64,000 bases of DNA from Salinibacterium sp. SWN167 (GCF_015864665.1 NZ_JADYWU010000001.1:1550001-1614000); one strand, 5' to 3'. Shown: positions 27,190 to 36,879, counted from the first letter of the stretch. Made by a program: numbers and translations. The notes: generated from the letters alone by a model not told the origin.

Positions 27190-28423
27190 TGGCTATACCG
27201 AGGCTGACGCCGAGCGTTGGTTTCCCGAGCAGCATTCGAGTCGTCGGAGCGATTTTGCGCGCGACCGTGCACGAGTGCTTCATTCGAGCGCGCTGCGCCG
27301 TCTAGCCGCCAAGACTCAGGTCTTGAGCCCCACGATGGGAACCGATTTTGCCCGCAACCGTCTCACCCACTCGCTTGAGGTCGCTCAAGTGGGCCGCGAG
27401 CTTGCCGACAGCCTCGGCCTTGATCCTGATGTTGTCGACACAGCGTGTCTCTCGCACGACCTCGGGCATCCGCCCTTTGGCCACAATGGCGAGCGTGCGC
27501 TCAATGAGTGGGCGGCTGACATTGGCGGCTTCGAGGGCAACGCACAGACGCTGCGCCTGCTGACGCGCATCGAGCCGAAGGTATTTGGTCCCGATGGCAA
27601 GAGCTACGGTCTCAACCTCACACGGGCCAGTTTGGACGCGAGCACGAAGTACCCCTGGCCGAGTGCCCAGGGGATTCCTGATCCGAGCGGTCGCAGCAAG
27701 TACGGCTTCTTCGACGATGACACGGCTGCCTTCGAGTGGCTACGCGCCGGTGCGCCCGACCGCCAGCGTTGCATTGAAGCGCAAGTGATGGATCTCTCTG
27801 ACGACATCGCCTATTCGGTGCACGACTTCGAAGACGCCATCGTTGGTGACTTTATTGATGTCACCGCGCTCGGTGCCCGCGTCAACCACGACGACCTTGT
27901 GAAGTCGATGTTTGAGTGGATCGGTGGCGAGTTCACGCACGACGAACTCATTGCGGCCTTTGATCGTCTCGATCTTCTCGACCCGTGGCTCGATCAGTGG
28001 GATGGCTCCCGTGCCGCCCACGGTCGCCTCAAGAACCTCACGAGTCAGCTCATCGGCCGCTTCGCCGGTGCCGCCGTTCAGGCCACGCGCGAAGCTCATC
28101 CCACCGATGCGCTCGCTCGCTTCGGCGGCAGCCTCGTGATCCCGGCTGAGATCCAAGCGGAGATCGCCGTGCTTAAGGGCATCGTTGCTGCATTCGTGAT
28201 GTCGACAAACGCTCGCCGCCCGATCTATCAGCAGCAGCGTGATGTTCTCACTGAGCTTGCCGATGTGTTGCTGTGGACGGCTCCGGTGAACCTCGATTCC
28301 GGGTTCACAGCCGATTGGAATTCCGCTGAGAACGATCACCAGCGCAAGCGGGCCGTAGTAGATCAGGTGGCTAGCCTCACCGATCAGTCCGCGATTGCGT
28401 GGCATACACGTCTGGTTGGCTAG
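27179..28423 (+). CDS. dgt: Deoxyguanosinetriphosphate triphosphohydrolase-like protein
   Basis: A 414-residue HD-domain dNTPase that removes triphosphate from dGTP or other dNTPs. The metal-binding residues are in RNRLTHSLEVAQVGRELA and ACLSHDLGHPPFGHNGERAL; DLSDDIAYSVHDFEDA is the third conserved metal region. Start GTG 27179 overlaps dusB, so the two are coupled. Directly upstream of dnaG, the usual actinobacterial order. Confidence 0.93.
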   Translation: MAANGYTEADAERWFPEQHSSRRSDFARDRARVLHSSALRRLAAKTQVLSPTMGTDFARNRLTHSLEVAQVGRELADSLGLDPDVVDTACLSHDLGHPPFGHNGERALNEWAADIGGFEGNAQTLRLLTRIEPKVFGPDGKSYGLNLTRASLDASTKYPWPSAQGIPDPSGRSKYGFFDDDTAAFEWLRAGAPDRQRCIEAQVMDLSDDIAYSVHDFEDAIVGDFIDVTALGARVNHDDLVKSMFEWIGGEFTHDELIAAFDRLDLLDPWLDQWDGSRAAHGRLKNLTSQLIGRFAGAAVQATREAHPTDALARFGGSLVIPAEIQAEIAVLKGIVAAFVMSTNARRPIYQQQRDVLTELADVLLWTAPVNLDSGFTADWNSAENDHQRKRAVVDQVASLTDQSAIAWHTRLVG

Positions 28424-28442
28424 AGTCCCACCGCGGTGAGCC

Positions 28443-28455
28443 TAGAATTACGGTT
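28443..28455 (+). promoter_or_regulatory. -10 box of dnaG (leaderless spacing)
   Basis: TAGAAT (28443-28448), close to the consensus TATAAT, then seven bases and GTG 28456. No Shine-Dalgarno sequence is present. The promoter sits just past the dgt stop, so dnaG has its own start in addition to any read-through. Confidence 0.6.
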
Positions 28456-30363
28456 GTGGCTGGCCTGATCAAAAGAAGTGATATCGACGAGGTGCGTTCG
28501 CGCACGAACCTCGCCGATATTGTGGGCGACTACGTCACTCTCAAGAGCGCTGGTTCTGGCTCGATGAAGGGCCTCTGTCCCTTCCACGAAGAACGCAGCC
28601 CTAGCTTCCATGTGCGACCCCAGGTCGGTTTCTATCACTGCTTCGGATGCGGTGAGGGCGGCGATGTCTACACGTTCCTGCAGCGCATGGATCACGTTTC
28701 TTTCTCCGAGGCCGTTGAGCGCTTGGCTGGGCGCCTCGGCTACGAACTTCACTATGAGGATGGCGGCGCGGCAACCGATCACGGCAATCGCGCCCGCATC
28801 TTGGCTGCTAATCAGGCGGCATCCGACTTCTTCGTTGCTCAACTGGCGACGCCAGAAGCAGCGCCGGGTCGTAGCTTTCTTGGAGAACGCGGTTTTGACC
28901 AGTCGGCCGCCGAGCGTTTTGGCATTGGCTTTGCGCCGCGCGGTGGCGTTCTCATGAAGCACCTCAACACCCTCGGCTTTTCGTCGGAAGAGCTGGTTGT
29001 TGCCGGCCTCATCGGCAAGGGGGAGCGAGGCGATTATTACGATCGTTTCCGTGGCCGGCTGGTGTGGCCCATCCGTGATGTCACGGGTCAGACGCTCGGC
29101 TTCGGTGCCCGCCGGTTGCTCGATGACGACAAAGGCCCCAAGTACCTGAACACTCCCGAGACCCCGGTTTATCACAAGAGCCAAGTGCTCTACGGGCTCG
29201 ACCTGGCCAAGAAAGACATTTCCCGCGGCAAGCAGATCGTGGTGGTCGAGGGCTACACGGATGTCATGGCCTGCCACCTTGCGGGAGTCACGACCGCTGT
29301 CGCTACCTGTGGAACCGCGTTTGGCGTCGACCACATCAAGATTGTTCGTCGGATGATCGGCGACTATGACAACGCAGACACCACCGCCACGGGCGAAGTG
29401 ATCTTCACGTTCGACCCGGATGAGGCGGGCCAGAAGGCCGCGAACCGTGCGTTCGCCGAGGAGCACCGTTTTGCCGCGCAGACCTTCGTTGCGGTGGCCT
29501 CTGACGGTCTCGACCCGTGCGATTTGCGACTCAAGAAGGGTGACGGAGCCGTGCGTCGTCTCGTCACTACACGCAAGCCGATGTTCGAGTTCAAGATTCG
29601 TCGTGAGTTGGCGGTGCACGATCTCGAAACAGTTGAGGGTCGTGTTGCTGCCTTGCGCGCTGCGGCCCCCGTGGTTGCCGGTATTCGTGACTCGGCGCTC
29701 GGTATTGGCTACGTCCGCAGTGTGGCGGGCTGGCTCGGTATGGAGCCCACTGAGGTTCAGGCTGCTGTCACCGAGGCGAAGCGTCACGTTGCACCGTCTG
29801 GGCCCTCGAAGGCACCGCAGCAGTCACAGTCTGCATCGTCGTCACAGGTGCCGCCGGAGGGCTTTGGGGAGGCTCCAGCGCAACCGGGGCCGTCGATCAT
29901 GAACCTGCGCGTTGATGCCATCACACGACTGGAGCGCGACGCCCTTATGGCGGTGTTGCAGCATCCGGATGTCGTGGGCGCCGAGCTGATCGGCAAGCTC
30001 ACCCAGATTTCTATTGCTGAGCCTTCGCTTGCTGTGGTTCGCGATGCGATCGCTTCTCTCGCCGACCGAGCACTTGAGCCAGGCTGGGCGTCGGCGATTG
30101 CCGATGAAGTGCCGTCGTCGTTCTCTACCTTCGTGAAGCAACTGAGTGTTGCGCCGATTCCGGAGCGCGAAGAACGAATCCCGGTGTATTGCGTTCAGGT
30201 GACGACCGACCTGATTGAGCGTGATTTCTTGAGGCAAAAGCGTGAACTTCTTGGGGTGCTCCAGCGCATGGATCGCGAGAGTGATCCCGAGCGTTATGTG
30301 CAGACTCAGCGCGACCTCATGCGGATCGAAGCGGAGCGTCGTGCGCTCCGCGATGACGCCTAA
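28456..30363 (+). CDS. dnaG: DNA primase DnaG
   Basis: A 635-residue primase. The N-terminal CHC2 zinc motif is CPFHEERSPSFHV...HCFGCGEGG (about residues 39-65). The TOPRIM core has VVEGYTDVMACHLAG and FTFDPDEAGQKAA (about 255-330). The C-terminal helicase-binding domain follows a Ser/Gln/Pro-rich linker (about 455-485). GTG 28456 is chosen because it begins MAGLIKRSDIDEVR as expected and is preceded by a good -10 box. The frame upstream is open but lies across dgt. Confidence 0.97.
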   Translation: MAGLIKRSDIDEVRSRTNLADIVGDYVTLKSAGSGSMKGLCPFHEERSPSFHVRPQVGFYHCFGCGEGGDVYTFLQRMDHVSFSEAVERLAGRLGYELHYEDGGAATDHGNRARILAANQAASDFFVAQLATPEAAPGRSFLGERGFDQSAAERFGIGFAPRGGVLMKHLNTLGFSSEELVVAGLIGKGERGDYYDRFRGRLVWPIRDVTGQTLGFGARRLLDDDKGPKYLNTPETPVYHKSQVLYGLDLAKKDISRGKQIVVVEGYTDVMACHLAGVTTAVATCGTAFGVDHIKIVRRMIGDYDNADTTATGEVIFTFDPDEAGQKAANRAFAEEHRFAAQTFVAVASDGLDPCDLRLKKGDGAVRRLVTTRKPMFEFKIRRELAVHDLETVEGRVAALRAAAPVVAGIRDSALGIGYVRSVAGWLGMEPTEVQAAVTEAKRHVAPSGPSKAPQQSQSASSSQVPPEGFGEAPAQPGPSIMNLRVDAITRLERDALMAVLQHPDVVGAELIGKLTQISIAEPSLAVVRDAIASLADRALEPGWASAIADEVPSSFSTFVKQLSVAPIPEREERIPVYCVQVTTDLIERDFLRQKRELLGVLQRMDRESDPERYVQTQRDLMRIEAERRALRDDA

Positions 30364-30523
30364 CTACTGCTCTTTGGTTGCGTTCGTGTAAATATCCCTT
30401 GTTCGGGGGCGGACGACCTAGTCTCGAAGGTTCCTCGTGTGTTACTACTGAGGAACTAGGATGTGCGGCGCCTACAAACGCGCCGTCGCATTTTCTGCAC
30501 GCAACAGGAAGAGGTAGACGGAT
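30364..30523 (+). promoter_or_regulatory. Upstream region of the peptide ABC operon, with two hairpins
   Basis: The first inverted repeat pairs GGTTCCTC (30429-30436 region) with GAGGAACT about 13 bases on. The second, GCGGCGC-CTACAAAC-GCGCCGTCGC near 30463-30488, is followed by TTTTCTGC. One may terminate dnaG or form a structured 5' leader. GGAAGAGG precedes the ATG at 30524. No known riboswitch is recognised. Confidence 0.4.
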
Positions 30524-32146
30524 ATGACATCCGCATCCAAGAGCAGCAAGCGAGTCCTTGCTGTAGTTGCCGGCACAGCAGCGTTCGCGCTCGCTTTGAC
30601 CGGTTGCCAAGCTGGAGATGACTCCAGCTCTGGCGGTTCCGAGTCGCTTATCGTGGGCACGACTGACAAAGTCACGTTCCTCGACCCGGCCGGTTCGTAC
30701 GACAACGGTTCCTTTGCCCTGATGAACCAGGTGTTCCCGTTCCTGCTCAACTCGCCGCTCGGCACCTCTGATGTTGAACCTGACATTGCCGAGTCTGCGG
30801 AGTACACGAGCGACGATGAATACACCGTTGTACTCAAATCGGGCCTCACGTTCGCCAACGGCAACGACCTTACGTCGTCAGACGTGAAGTTCAGCTTTGA
30901 CCGTCAGGTTGCGATTAACGACGAGAACGGCCCATCCGTTCTTCTCGGAAACATTGACAGCGTTGAAGCCGTCGATGACACCACCGTTATCTTCCACTTG
31001 AAGAACGGCAACGACCAGACGTTCGCTCAGATTCTGTCGAGCCCCGCTGCCCCGATTGTTGACGAAGAAGTATTCTCTGCTGACTCGGTTACCCCCGATG
31101 AAGAGATCGTTGACGGCATGGCTTTCGCTGGCCAGTACGTCATCGACAGCTACGACTTCAACAACATCGTGTCGTTCACGGCCAACCCTGACTACCAGGG
31201 TGTTCTTGGCGCTGCCGCTACTGACAGCATCACGCTGAAGTACTACACCGATGCCTCGAACTTGAAGCTCGATGTTCAAGAGGGCAACATCGATGTCGCG
31301 CACCGCAGCCTGTCTGCAACCGACGTCGCTGACCTCGAGACCAACGACAACGTCAATGTGATCGTTGGCCCCGGCGGAGAAATCCGTTACATCGTGTTCA
31401 ACTTCGACACGCAGCCCTACGGCGCGAAGACTCCCGAGGCTGACGCCGAGAAGTCGCTCGCTGTTCGTGGTGCTGTTGCTGACCTCATCGACCGCCAGGA
31501 AATCTCTGACCAGGTTTACAAGGGCACCTACCTGCCGCTGTACTCCTACGTTCCCGACGGACTGACCGGCGCTACCGAGGTTCTCAAGGACCTTTACGGC
31601 GACGGCGACGGCGGCCCGAGCGTTGAAGCAGCGCAAAAGCGTCTCGCGGATGCCGGTGTCGAGACTCCGGTAGCTCTTAACCTCCAGTACAACCCAGACC
31701 ACTACGGTGAGTCTTCGGGTGACGAGTACGCGTTGGTCAAGAGCCAGCTTGAGGCTGACGGAATCTTCGAAGTCAACCTGCAGTCGACCGAGTGGGTTAC
31801 GTACGCGAGTGAGCGTACGGCCGATGCTTACCCGGCTTACCAGCTGGGTTGGTTCCCGGACTACTCCGATGCTGACAACTACCTCACCCCGTTCTTCGGT
31901 GATGGCAACTTCCTCGGCAACCACTACGCGGATGCTGAAGTCAACGATCTAATCGTGGCTCAAGCAACCGAACTCGACCCTGCTACGCGTGAGGGAATGA
32001 TCGAGGACATCCAGGCGAAGGTTGCGGCTCAGCTGTCGACCGTGCCGTTCCTTCAGGGAGCACAGATCGCCGTGACGGGCAAGGACGTTACCGGAGCTAC
32101 GCTCGACGGTTCGTTCAAGTTCCGCTACGGCAGCTTGGCCAAGTAG
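30524..32146 (+). CDS. ABC transporter substrate-binding lipoprotein (SBP family 5)
   Basis: A 540-residue extracellular binding protein of the oligopeptide/dipeptide type. The N terminus is a lipoprotein signal with lipobox LTGC (mature Cys near residue 28), then a Ser/Gly linker. Family features: YTVVLKSGLTFANGNDLTSSDVKFSFDR, IVFNFDTQPYGAK, AVRGAVADLIDRQEI and the C-terminal AEVNDLIVAQATELD. Likely substrate is a peptide or similar solute; specificity cannot be told. First gene of a five-gene transport operon; followed by a stem-loop that may favour its own expression over the permeases. Confidence 0.93.
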   Translation: MTSASKSSKRVLAVVAGTAAFALALTGCQAGDDSSSGGSESLIVGTTDKVTFLDPAGSYDNGSFALMNQVFPFLLNSPLGTSDVEPDIAESAEYTSDDEYTVVLKSGLTFANGNDLTSSDVKFSFDRQVAINDENGPSVLLGNIDSVEAVDDTTVIFHLKNGNDQTFAQILSSPAAPIVDEEVFSADSVTPDEEIVDGMAFAGQYVIDSYDFNNIVSFTANPDYQGVLGAAATDSITLKYYTDASNLKLDVQEGNIDVAHRSLSATDVADLETNDNVNVIVGPGGEIRYIVFNFDTQPYGAKTPEADAEKSLAVRGAVADLIDRQEISDQVYKGTYLPLYSYVPDGLTGATEVLKDLYGDGDGGPSVEAAQKRLADAGVETPVALNLQYNPDHYGESSGDEYALVKSQLEADGIFEVNLQSTEWVTYASERTADAYPAYQLGWFPDYSDADNYLTPFFGDGNFLGNHYADAEVNDLIVAQATELDPATREGMIEDIQAKVAAQLSTVPFLQGAQIAVTGKDVTGATLDGSFKFRYGSLAK

Positions 32147-32190
32147 GAGCAATTCGCTCTAGTTAGGCCTTGGCCTAGCAAAATGACTCA

Positions 32191-32225
32191 AGGGGGTGGC
32201 CCACACACGATGTGGGTCACCTCCT
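32191..32225 (+). terminator. Stem-loop between binding protein and permease genes
   Basis: A 15-bp stem (32191-32205 with 32211-32225), including two G-T pairs, has a five-base loop. Followed by CGTCTTCGTTCTCTG, only moderately T-rich. In such operons this kind of stem gives partial termination or protects the upstream mRNA end, making more binding protein than permease. Confidence 0.65.
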
Positions 32226-32254
32226 CGTCTTCGTTCTCTGCACGATAGGTAGGT

Positions 32255-33349
32255 ATGTCGCAGTCCGCTCCCGCCGTGATCAATCCGGCACAGTCAGAAC
32301 CGCCCACCCGGCGTTTTCGGGGGATCACAAATCCTCTCGCTCGTTTTCTTATAGTCCGTTTTCTTCTGATTTTCCCGACCGTGTTCATCCTCGTGACGAT
32401 GGTGTTCTTGTTGATGCGCTCGATCGGTGACCCCATCACGGCTGCTCTGGGCGACCGGCTCACGGCAGCCCAGCTTGCGGAACGTATTAGCGCTGCAGGC
32501 TACGATCGCCCGCTCGTGGTGCAGTATTTTGAGTACCTCGGTCAGGTCTTCACCGGCAACTTCGGCACCGCCATCACTGATGGCCGTCCCGTCTCTGAAT
32601 TGCTGGTCACTTACGGCAGCGCCACCCTTGAGCTCGCGTTCTACGCGGTGCTGGTGGCTCTCATCGTGGGTATTCCGCTCGGCATGGTCGCGGCGTACTA
32701 CCGCGACAAGTGGCCGGATGCCGTGCTGCGGGTTGCCGCGATCCTCGCCTACGCGACTCCGGTTTTCTTCGCGGGGCTGCTTCTCAAGCTCGTGTTTGCC
32801 GTCTGGCTGAAGGTACTGCCGGTGGCAGGCCGAGCATCCACTCGCACAGAGTTGCAACTGACATCGCTCGACAACAAGTCGGGTATCTATTTGATTGACG
32901 CGTTCCGTCTGGGCAGCCCGGCAGCAATCGGCGATGTGCTCTCGCACGCCGTGCTTCCTGGTCTCGCGCTCGGGCTGCTCACGGCCGGAATCTTCTTGCG
33001 GCTCGTGCGCACCAACGTCATTGGTTCACTGTCGATGGACTACGTGGATGCTGCGCGCTCCCGTGGAGTGAGCGAATACCGTCTCGTGCGCAAGCACGCC
33101 TACAAACCCGCGCTTATTCCGATCATCACGGTTATCGGCTTGCAGATCGCCCTCCTGCTGGGAGGCGCGGTGCTGACCGAAACCACCTTCGAGTGGAAGG
33201 GCCTCGGATTCAAGCTCGTCGAGTACTTGGGTGCTCGTGACTTCGTGGCGGTACAGGGCATTGTGGTGCTGCTCGCGGTGATCGTGGCACTGACCAACTT
33301 CATCGTCGACATCATTGCGGCGATTATCGACCCGAGGGTGAGGTACTAA
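32255..33349 (+). CDS. ABC transporter permease (DppB-like)
   Basis: A 364-residue inner-membrane permease. An N-terminal amphipathic tail (1-30) precedes a first helix (LIVRFLLIFPTVFILVTMVFLLM), a long extracytoplasmic loop, then five helices from about residue 125. The cytoplasmic EAA-type loop is YVDAARSRGVSEYRLVRKHAYKPALIP. Start ATG 32255 with AGGTAGGT upstream. Two bases separate it from the second permease. Confidence 0.92.
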   Translation: MSQSAPAVINPAQSEPPTRRFRGITNPLARFLIVRFLLIFPTVFILVTMVFLLMRSIGDPITAALGDRLTAAQLAERISAAGYDRPLVVQYFEYLGQVFTGNFGTAITDGRPVSELLVTYGSATLELAFYAVLVALIVGIPLGMVAAYYRDKWPDAVLRVAAILAYATPVFFAGLLLKLVFAVWLKVLPVAGRASTRTELQLTSLDNKSGIYLIDAFRLGSPAAIGDVLSHAVLPGLALGLLTAGIFLRLVRTNVIGSLSMDYVDAARSRGVSEYRLVRKHAYKPALIPIITVIGLQIALLLGGAVLTETTFEWKGLGFKLVEYLGARDFVAVQGIVVLLAVIVALTNFIVDIIAAIIDPRVRY

Positions 33350-33351
33350 TC

Positions 33352-34380
33352 ATGACAACGACACCCTCACGTTTTGTGGCTGTGTGGCGCAAACTGCCTA
33401 TTGTTCACCAGGTTCGCCAGTCGGTAGGACTCCAGCGCGGCATGCTCGTTGCCGGGCTCATTCTGACCGGCATCTTCTTGCTGACGGCACTTTTTGCTCC
33501 GCTGCTTGCTCCCTACGGTTTCTCGCAGTTGCGAGACGAAGAGGGTTCCTTTGGTGCGCAGGTTCCTCCGGGCGGTCAACACATTTTGGGCACCACCGTT
33601 GGTGGCTACGATGTGCTCTCGCGCGTGATTTGGGGTTCGCGTACCGCGCTGCTCGTGATCGTCGTTGCCGTTGCGCTGTCGATCTTCGCCGGAGTGCTTC
33701 TCGGTCTGGTCTCGGGTTACCTTGGCAGCTGGATCGACCGCGTTCTCGTGGTCATCTCCGACGCGGTATACGCGTTCCCGACGCTCCTGCTAGCGATCGT
33801 CGCGGCTATTGCGATTAGCGGTGGCCAGTCGAGTTTCTGGGGTGGAGTGTTTGCGGCGGCAGTATCGATCACCGTGGTCTATATCCCGCAGTATTTCCGT
33901 GTCATCCGTGCTGAAACGGTGCGAATCAAGTCGGAGGCCTACGTCGAATCGGCGAAGGTCATTGGCTCGAGCACGCCGCGGATTATGTTCCGCCACGTGT
34001 TCCGCAACGCTACGCGCACTCTGCCGTTGATCTTCACACTCAACAGCTCTGAGGCCATCCTGACTCTCGCGGGTCTTGGCTTCCTCGGCTTCGGTATTGA
34101 GCCATCCGCTGCGGCTGAGTGGGGTTACGACCTCAACAAGTCGATTTCGGATGTCACGAGCGGCATCTGGTGGACGTCACTGTTCCCCGGGCTCGCGATC
34201 GTTCTCGTGGTCCTCGGGATCACTCTGGTGGGGGAGTCGCTCAATGACCTCGCTGATCCTCGCTTGCGCACGCGTCGTCGTGCCGACCAGTCGGCGCCAG
34301 CGTTAGAAACCGCTCCCATCTCGACGCTCGCCCTCAACGACGATATCGACTCTATTGACCCGCTGGAGGCTCGCTCATGA
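33352..34380 (+). CDS. ABC transporter permease (DppC-like)
   Basis: A 342-residue permease with six predicted helices: the first near 30-52 (GMLVAGLILTGIFLLTALFAPLLA), the rest between about 95 and 310. The EAA motif is AYVESAKVIGSSTPRIMFRHVFRN. The OppC-type N-terminal region with ALFAPLLAPYG is present. Stop overlaps the next gene (ATGA). Confidence 0.92.
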   Translation: MTTTPSRFVAVWRKLPIVHQVRQSVGLQRGMLVAGLILTGIFLLTALFAPLLAPYGFSQLRDEEGSFGAQVPPGGQHILGTTVGGYDVLSRVIWGSRTALLVIVVAVALSIFAGVLLGLVSGYLGSWIDRVLVVISDAVYAFPTLLLAIVAAIAISGGQSSFWGGVFAAAVSITVVYIPQYFRVIRAETVRIKSEAYVESAKVIGSSTPRIMFRHVFRNATRTLPLIFTLNSSEAILTLAGLGFLGFGIEPSAAAEWGYDLNKSISDVTSGIWWTSLFPGLAIVLVVLGITLVGESLNDLADPRLRTRRRADQSAPALETAPISTLALNDDIDSIDPLEARS

Positions 34381-36056
34381 GCAACATCGTTGAGATCAGG
34401 AATCTCGAAGTAACGTTCGCGACCGATGGCGGAGACGTCAAAGCTGTCGATGATGTGTCGCTGACTCTCGCCCCGGGCGAGGTTCTGGCGATCGTCGGCG
34501 AGAGTGGCAGTGGCAAGAGTGTGACGGCCAAGTCTGTTCTCGGGCTGTTGCCCGAGACTGCGGTGTCACGCGGTGCCATCGTGCTTAACGGCAAAGAAGT
34601 TATTGGAATGTCCGGCAAGCGTTTGCGTGAGCTTCGCGGCGTAGATGTGGCGATGGTTTTCCAAGAGCCATCCACCGCGCTCAATCCCGTGTTCACGGTG
34701 GGCTGGCAGATCGCAGAAGGGCTTCGCGCCCACGGCAATGTGAGCAAGCGCGAGGCTCGAACGAAAGCGATCGAGATCCTGCGCAAGGTGGGCATTCCGG
34801 AGCCAGAGTCGCGCGTTGACTACTACCCGCACCAGTTCTCGGGTGGACAGAAGCAGCGTGTCGTCATCGCCATGGCGCTCGTGCTCGAGCCAGAGCTCAT
34901 CGTGGCCGACGAGCCAACAACCGCTCTGGATGTCACCGTTCAGGCGGAAATCCTCGATCTGCTGCGCCGGTGCCGTGATGAGTTCGGTGCCGCGATCATC
35001 CTGATCACCCACAACATGGGTATCGTCGCCGATCTCTCCGATCGTGTTGCCGTGATGTATCAGGGCAAGCTGGTTGAAGAAGCCCCAGCTCAGCAGTTGT
35101 TTGATTCGGCCAAGCACCCTTACACGCAGAAGTTGCTTGCCGCCGTTCCCCGTATCGGTTCGGGTGCGTCGCGGGCAGCAGCACGTGTATCTGATCGTGC
35201 GGCCGCGGGCGGCGAAAAGAATGTCGAACCTGTCGTCATTGCTGACAACCTCGAGATCGAGTTCCCTGGCCGTTTCGGTCGCGCGCCGTTCCGTGCTGTC
35301 GATCGCGTGAGCTTCACAATCTCACCCGGCGAAGTCCTCGGGCTGGTCGGCGAGAGCGGTTCGGGCAAAACCACGATCGGTCGTGCCATTGGTGGGCTCA
35401 ACAAAATCACCGGTGGTTCGTTGTCTGTTCTCGGCCACGAAATGCTGGGCTTCAAAGAACGTCAGTTCCGGCCGCTGCGCAGCGACATCGGGTTTGTCTT
35501 CCAAGACCCTGCCTCCAGCTTCAACCCGCTGCTCACCATCGCTCAGTGCGTTGCTGAGCCGCTGATCGTGCACGGCAAGGCCGAAGACCCGAATGATGCG
35601 CGCGGACGTGTTGATGAGCTTCTCGAGGCCGTTCAGTTGCCGAAAGCCTTTGGGGATCGCTTTCCGCACGAGTTGAGCGGCGGACAGCGCCAACGCGCCA
35701 GCCTTGCGCGTTCACTCGCGTTGCGACCTCGACTGCTGATCGCCGACGAACCGACAAGTGCACTTGACGTTTCGGTGCAAGCGAAGGTGCTTGAACTGTT
35801 CGCGGACCTACAACGGGATCTCGGCTTCGCGGCCTTGTTCATTAGTCACGATCTTGCGGTTGTCGACATGCTGTCGGATCGCATTGCGGTGCTCTACAAG
35901 GGGCAGCTCGTGGAGGAGGGTGTTGGCTCTGAGGTGCTCGGCAATCCGCAGCATCCGTACACTCAACGACTGTTGGCCTCGCTGCCCGTACCGGATCCTC
36001 GCGAGCAGACCGAGCGCCGTGAAGCACTGAGGGCGCTGACTGACGTAGATTATTGA
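34377..36056 (+). CDS. ABC transporter ATP-binding protein, two fused NBDs (DppDF-like)
   Basis: A 559-residue fusion of two OppD/OppF-type ATPase domains. NBD1 (about 1-260): Walker A GESGSGKSV, signature FSGGQKQR, Walker B LIVADEPTTALD, H-loop THN. NBD2 (about 285-540): GESGSGKTT, LSGGQRQR, LLIADEPTSALD, ISHD. All catalytic residues are intact in both. Each NBD ends with the HPYTQKLL / HPYTQRLL peptide-transporter C-terminal motif. Start ATG 34377 overlaps the permease. Confidence 0.94.
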   Translation: MSNIVEIRNLEVTFATDGGDVKAVDDVSLTLAPGEVLAIVGESGSGKSVTAKSVLGLLPETAVSRGAIVLNGKEVIGMSGKRLRELRGVDVAMVFQEPSTALNPVFTVGWQIAEGLRAHGNVSKREARTKAIEILRKVGIPEPESRVDYYPHQFSGGQKQRVVIAMALVLEPELIVADEPTTALDVTVQAEILDLLRRCRDEFGAAIILITHNMGIVADLSDRVAVMYQGKLVEEAPAQQLFDSAKHPYTQKLLAAVPRIGSGASRAAARVSDRAAAGGEKNVEPVVIADNLEIEFPGRFGRAPFRAVDRVSFTISPGEVLGLVGESGSGKTTIGRAIGGLNKITGGSLSVLGHEMLGFKERQFRPLRSDIGFVFQDPASSFNPLLTIAQCVAEPLIVHGKAEDPNDARGRVDELLEAVQLPKAFGDRFPHELSGGQRQRASLARSLALRPRLLIADEPTSALDVSVQAKVLELFADLQRDLGFAALFISHDLAVVDMLSDRIAVLYKGQLVEEGVGSEVLGNPQHPYTQRLLASLPVPDPREQTERREALRALTDVDY

Positions 36057-36057
36057 G

Positions 36058-36879
36058 GTGACTTCTACTCAGCCCACCGTGAGCGCCCGCGACTTGTCGC
36101 TGCGCTACCCGTCACGCAACCCTGAAACGCGTTCGATTGCTGTCAATGGTTTGAGTTTTGAGATCGCCGCTGGCGAAGTATTGACCGTTGTGGGCGAGAG
36201 TGGCTCGGGCAAGAGCACTCTTGCCAAAGCGGTTGCACTTCATGCTGAGACGGGCGCCTACGGTTCGCCGCTATTTAGCGGGGGAGAGCTCGCGGTGCTC
36301 GGCACCGAACTGCGCTCGGTGAGTCGACGCAAGCGCGATCGATTGAGCTTGCGCGTGGGCTATCTGCCTCAGGATGCGGGCAACCACCTCAATAGTCGGC
36401 TCACGGTCGGCGAGAACATTGCTGAACCGATTTTTGTGCGGGATCGTCGTTTCAACCAGCGGGAAGCCGCCGAAGCTGTTGCGACCCTCATCGACACTGT
36501 GCGTTTGCCGCTCTCGGTCATGAACCGGTACCCGTACGAGTTGAGCAAGGGGCAGCGTCAGCGCGTTGCGATTGCACGTGCCATGATCCTTGAGCCGCAA
36601 CTGCTCGTGGCCGACGACCCCACCGCCGGTATTGACGTCAACGTGCGCGCAGCCATCCTCGACCTCATCGTTGATCTGCAAGCGCAACGCGAATTCTCGG
36701 CACTGCTGGTCACCGCTGACCTGGCCGCGGTCCGCCGGGTCGCCACGAATGTTGCGATCATGCATCGCGGCATCCTCGTTGGTTCTGGTGAACTTTCAGA
36801 AGTCCTTTCCGACCCGTGGCACCCCTATGTGAAGGGGCTCGCCCACTCACTTGTGGAGCTCGAACGTGAACAGCACTAA
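36058..36879 (+). CDS. Third ABC ATP-binding protein, catalytically degenerate
   Basis: A 273-residue NBD of the same OppF-like family, beginning two bases after the fused ATPase gene. Walker A is intact (GESGSGKS, residues 46-53). The signature is LSKGQ (162-166) rather than LSGGQ; the catalytic Glu after Walker B is Asp (ADDPT, D187); and the switch His is Ala (VTADLA, A220). The C-terminal HPYVKGL motif remains. It likely binds ATP but hydrolyses poorly if at all. A regulatory or structural role with the two-NBD partner is an inference; it could also be a decaying duplicate. Confidence 0.88.
   Translation: MTSTQPTVSARDLSLRYPSRNPETRSIAVNGLSFEIAAGEVLTVVGESGSGKSTLAKAVALHAETGAYGSPLFSGGELAVLGTELRSVSRRKRDRLSLRVGYLPQDAGNHLNSRLTVGENIAEPIFVRDRRFNQREAAEAVATLIDTVRLPLSVMNRYPYELSKGQRQRVAIARAMILEPQLLVADDPTAGIDVNVRAAILDLIVDLQAQREFSALLVTADLAAVRRVATNVAIMHRGILVGSGELSEVLSDPWHPYVKGLAHSLVELEREQH

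Noticed and set aside
28420-29787. Minus-strand frame of about 455 codons opposite dnaG
   Set aside because: Shadow of a certain gene; no start signal or motif.
30429-30488. Riboswitch upstream of the peptide ABC operon
   Set aside because: Two hairpins are present but no conserved riboswitch core is recognisable.
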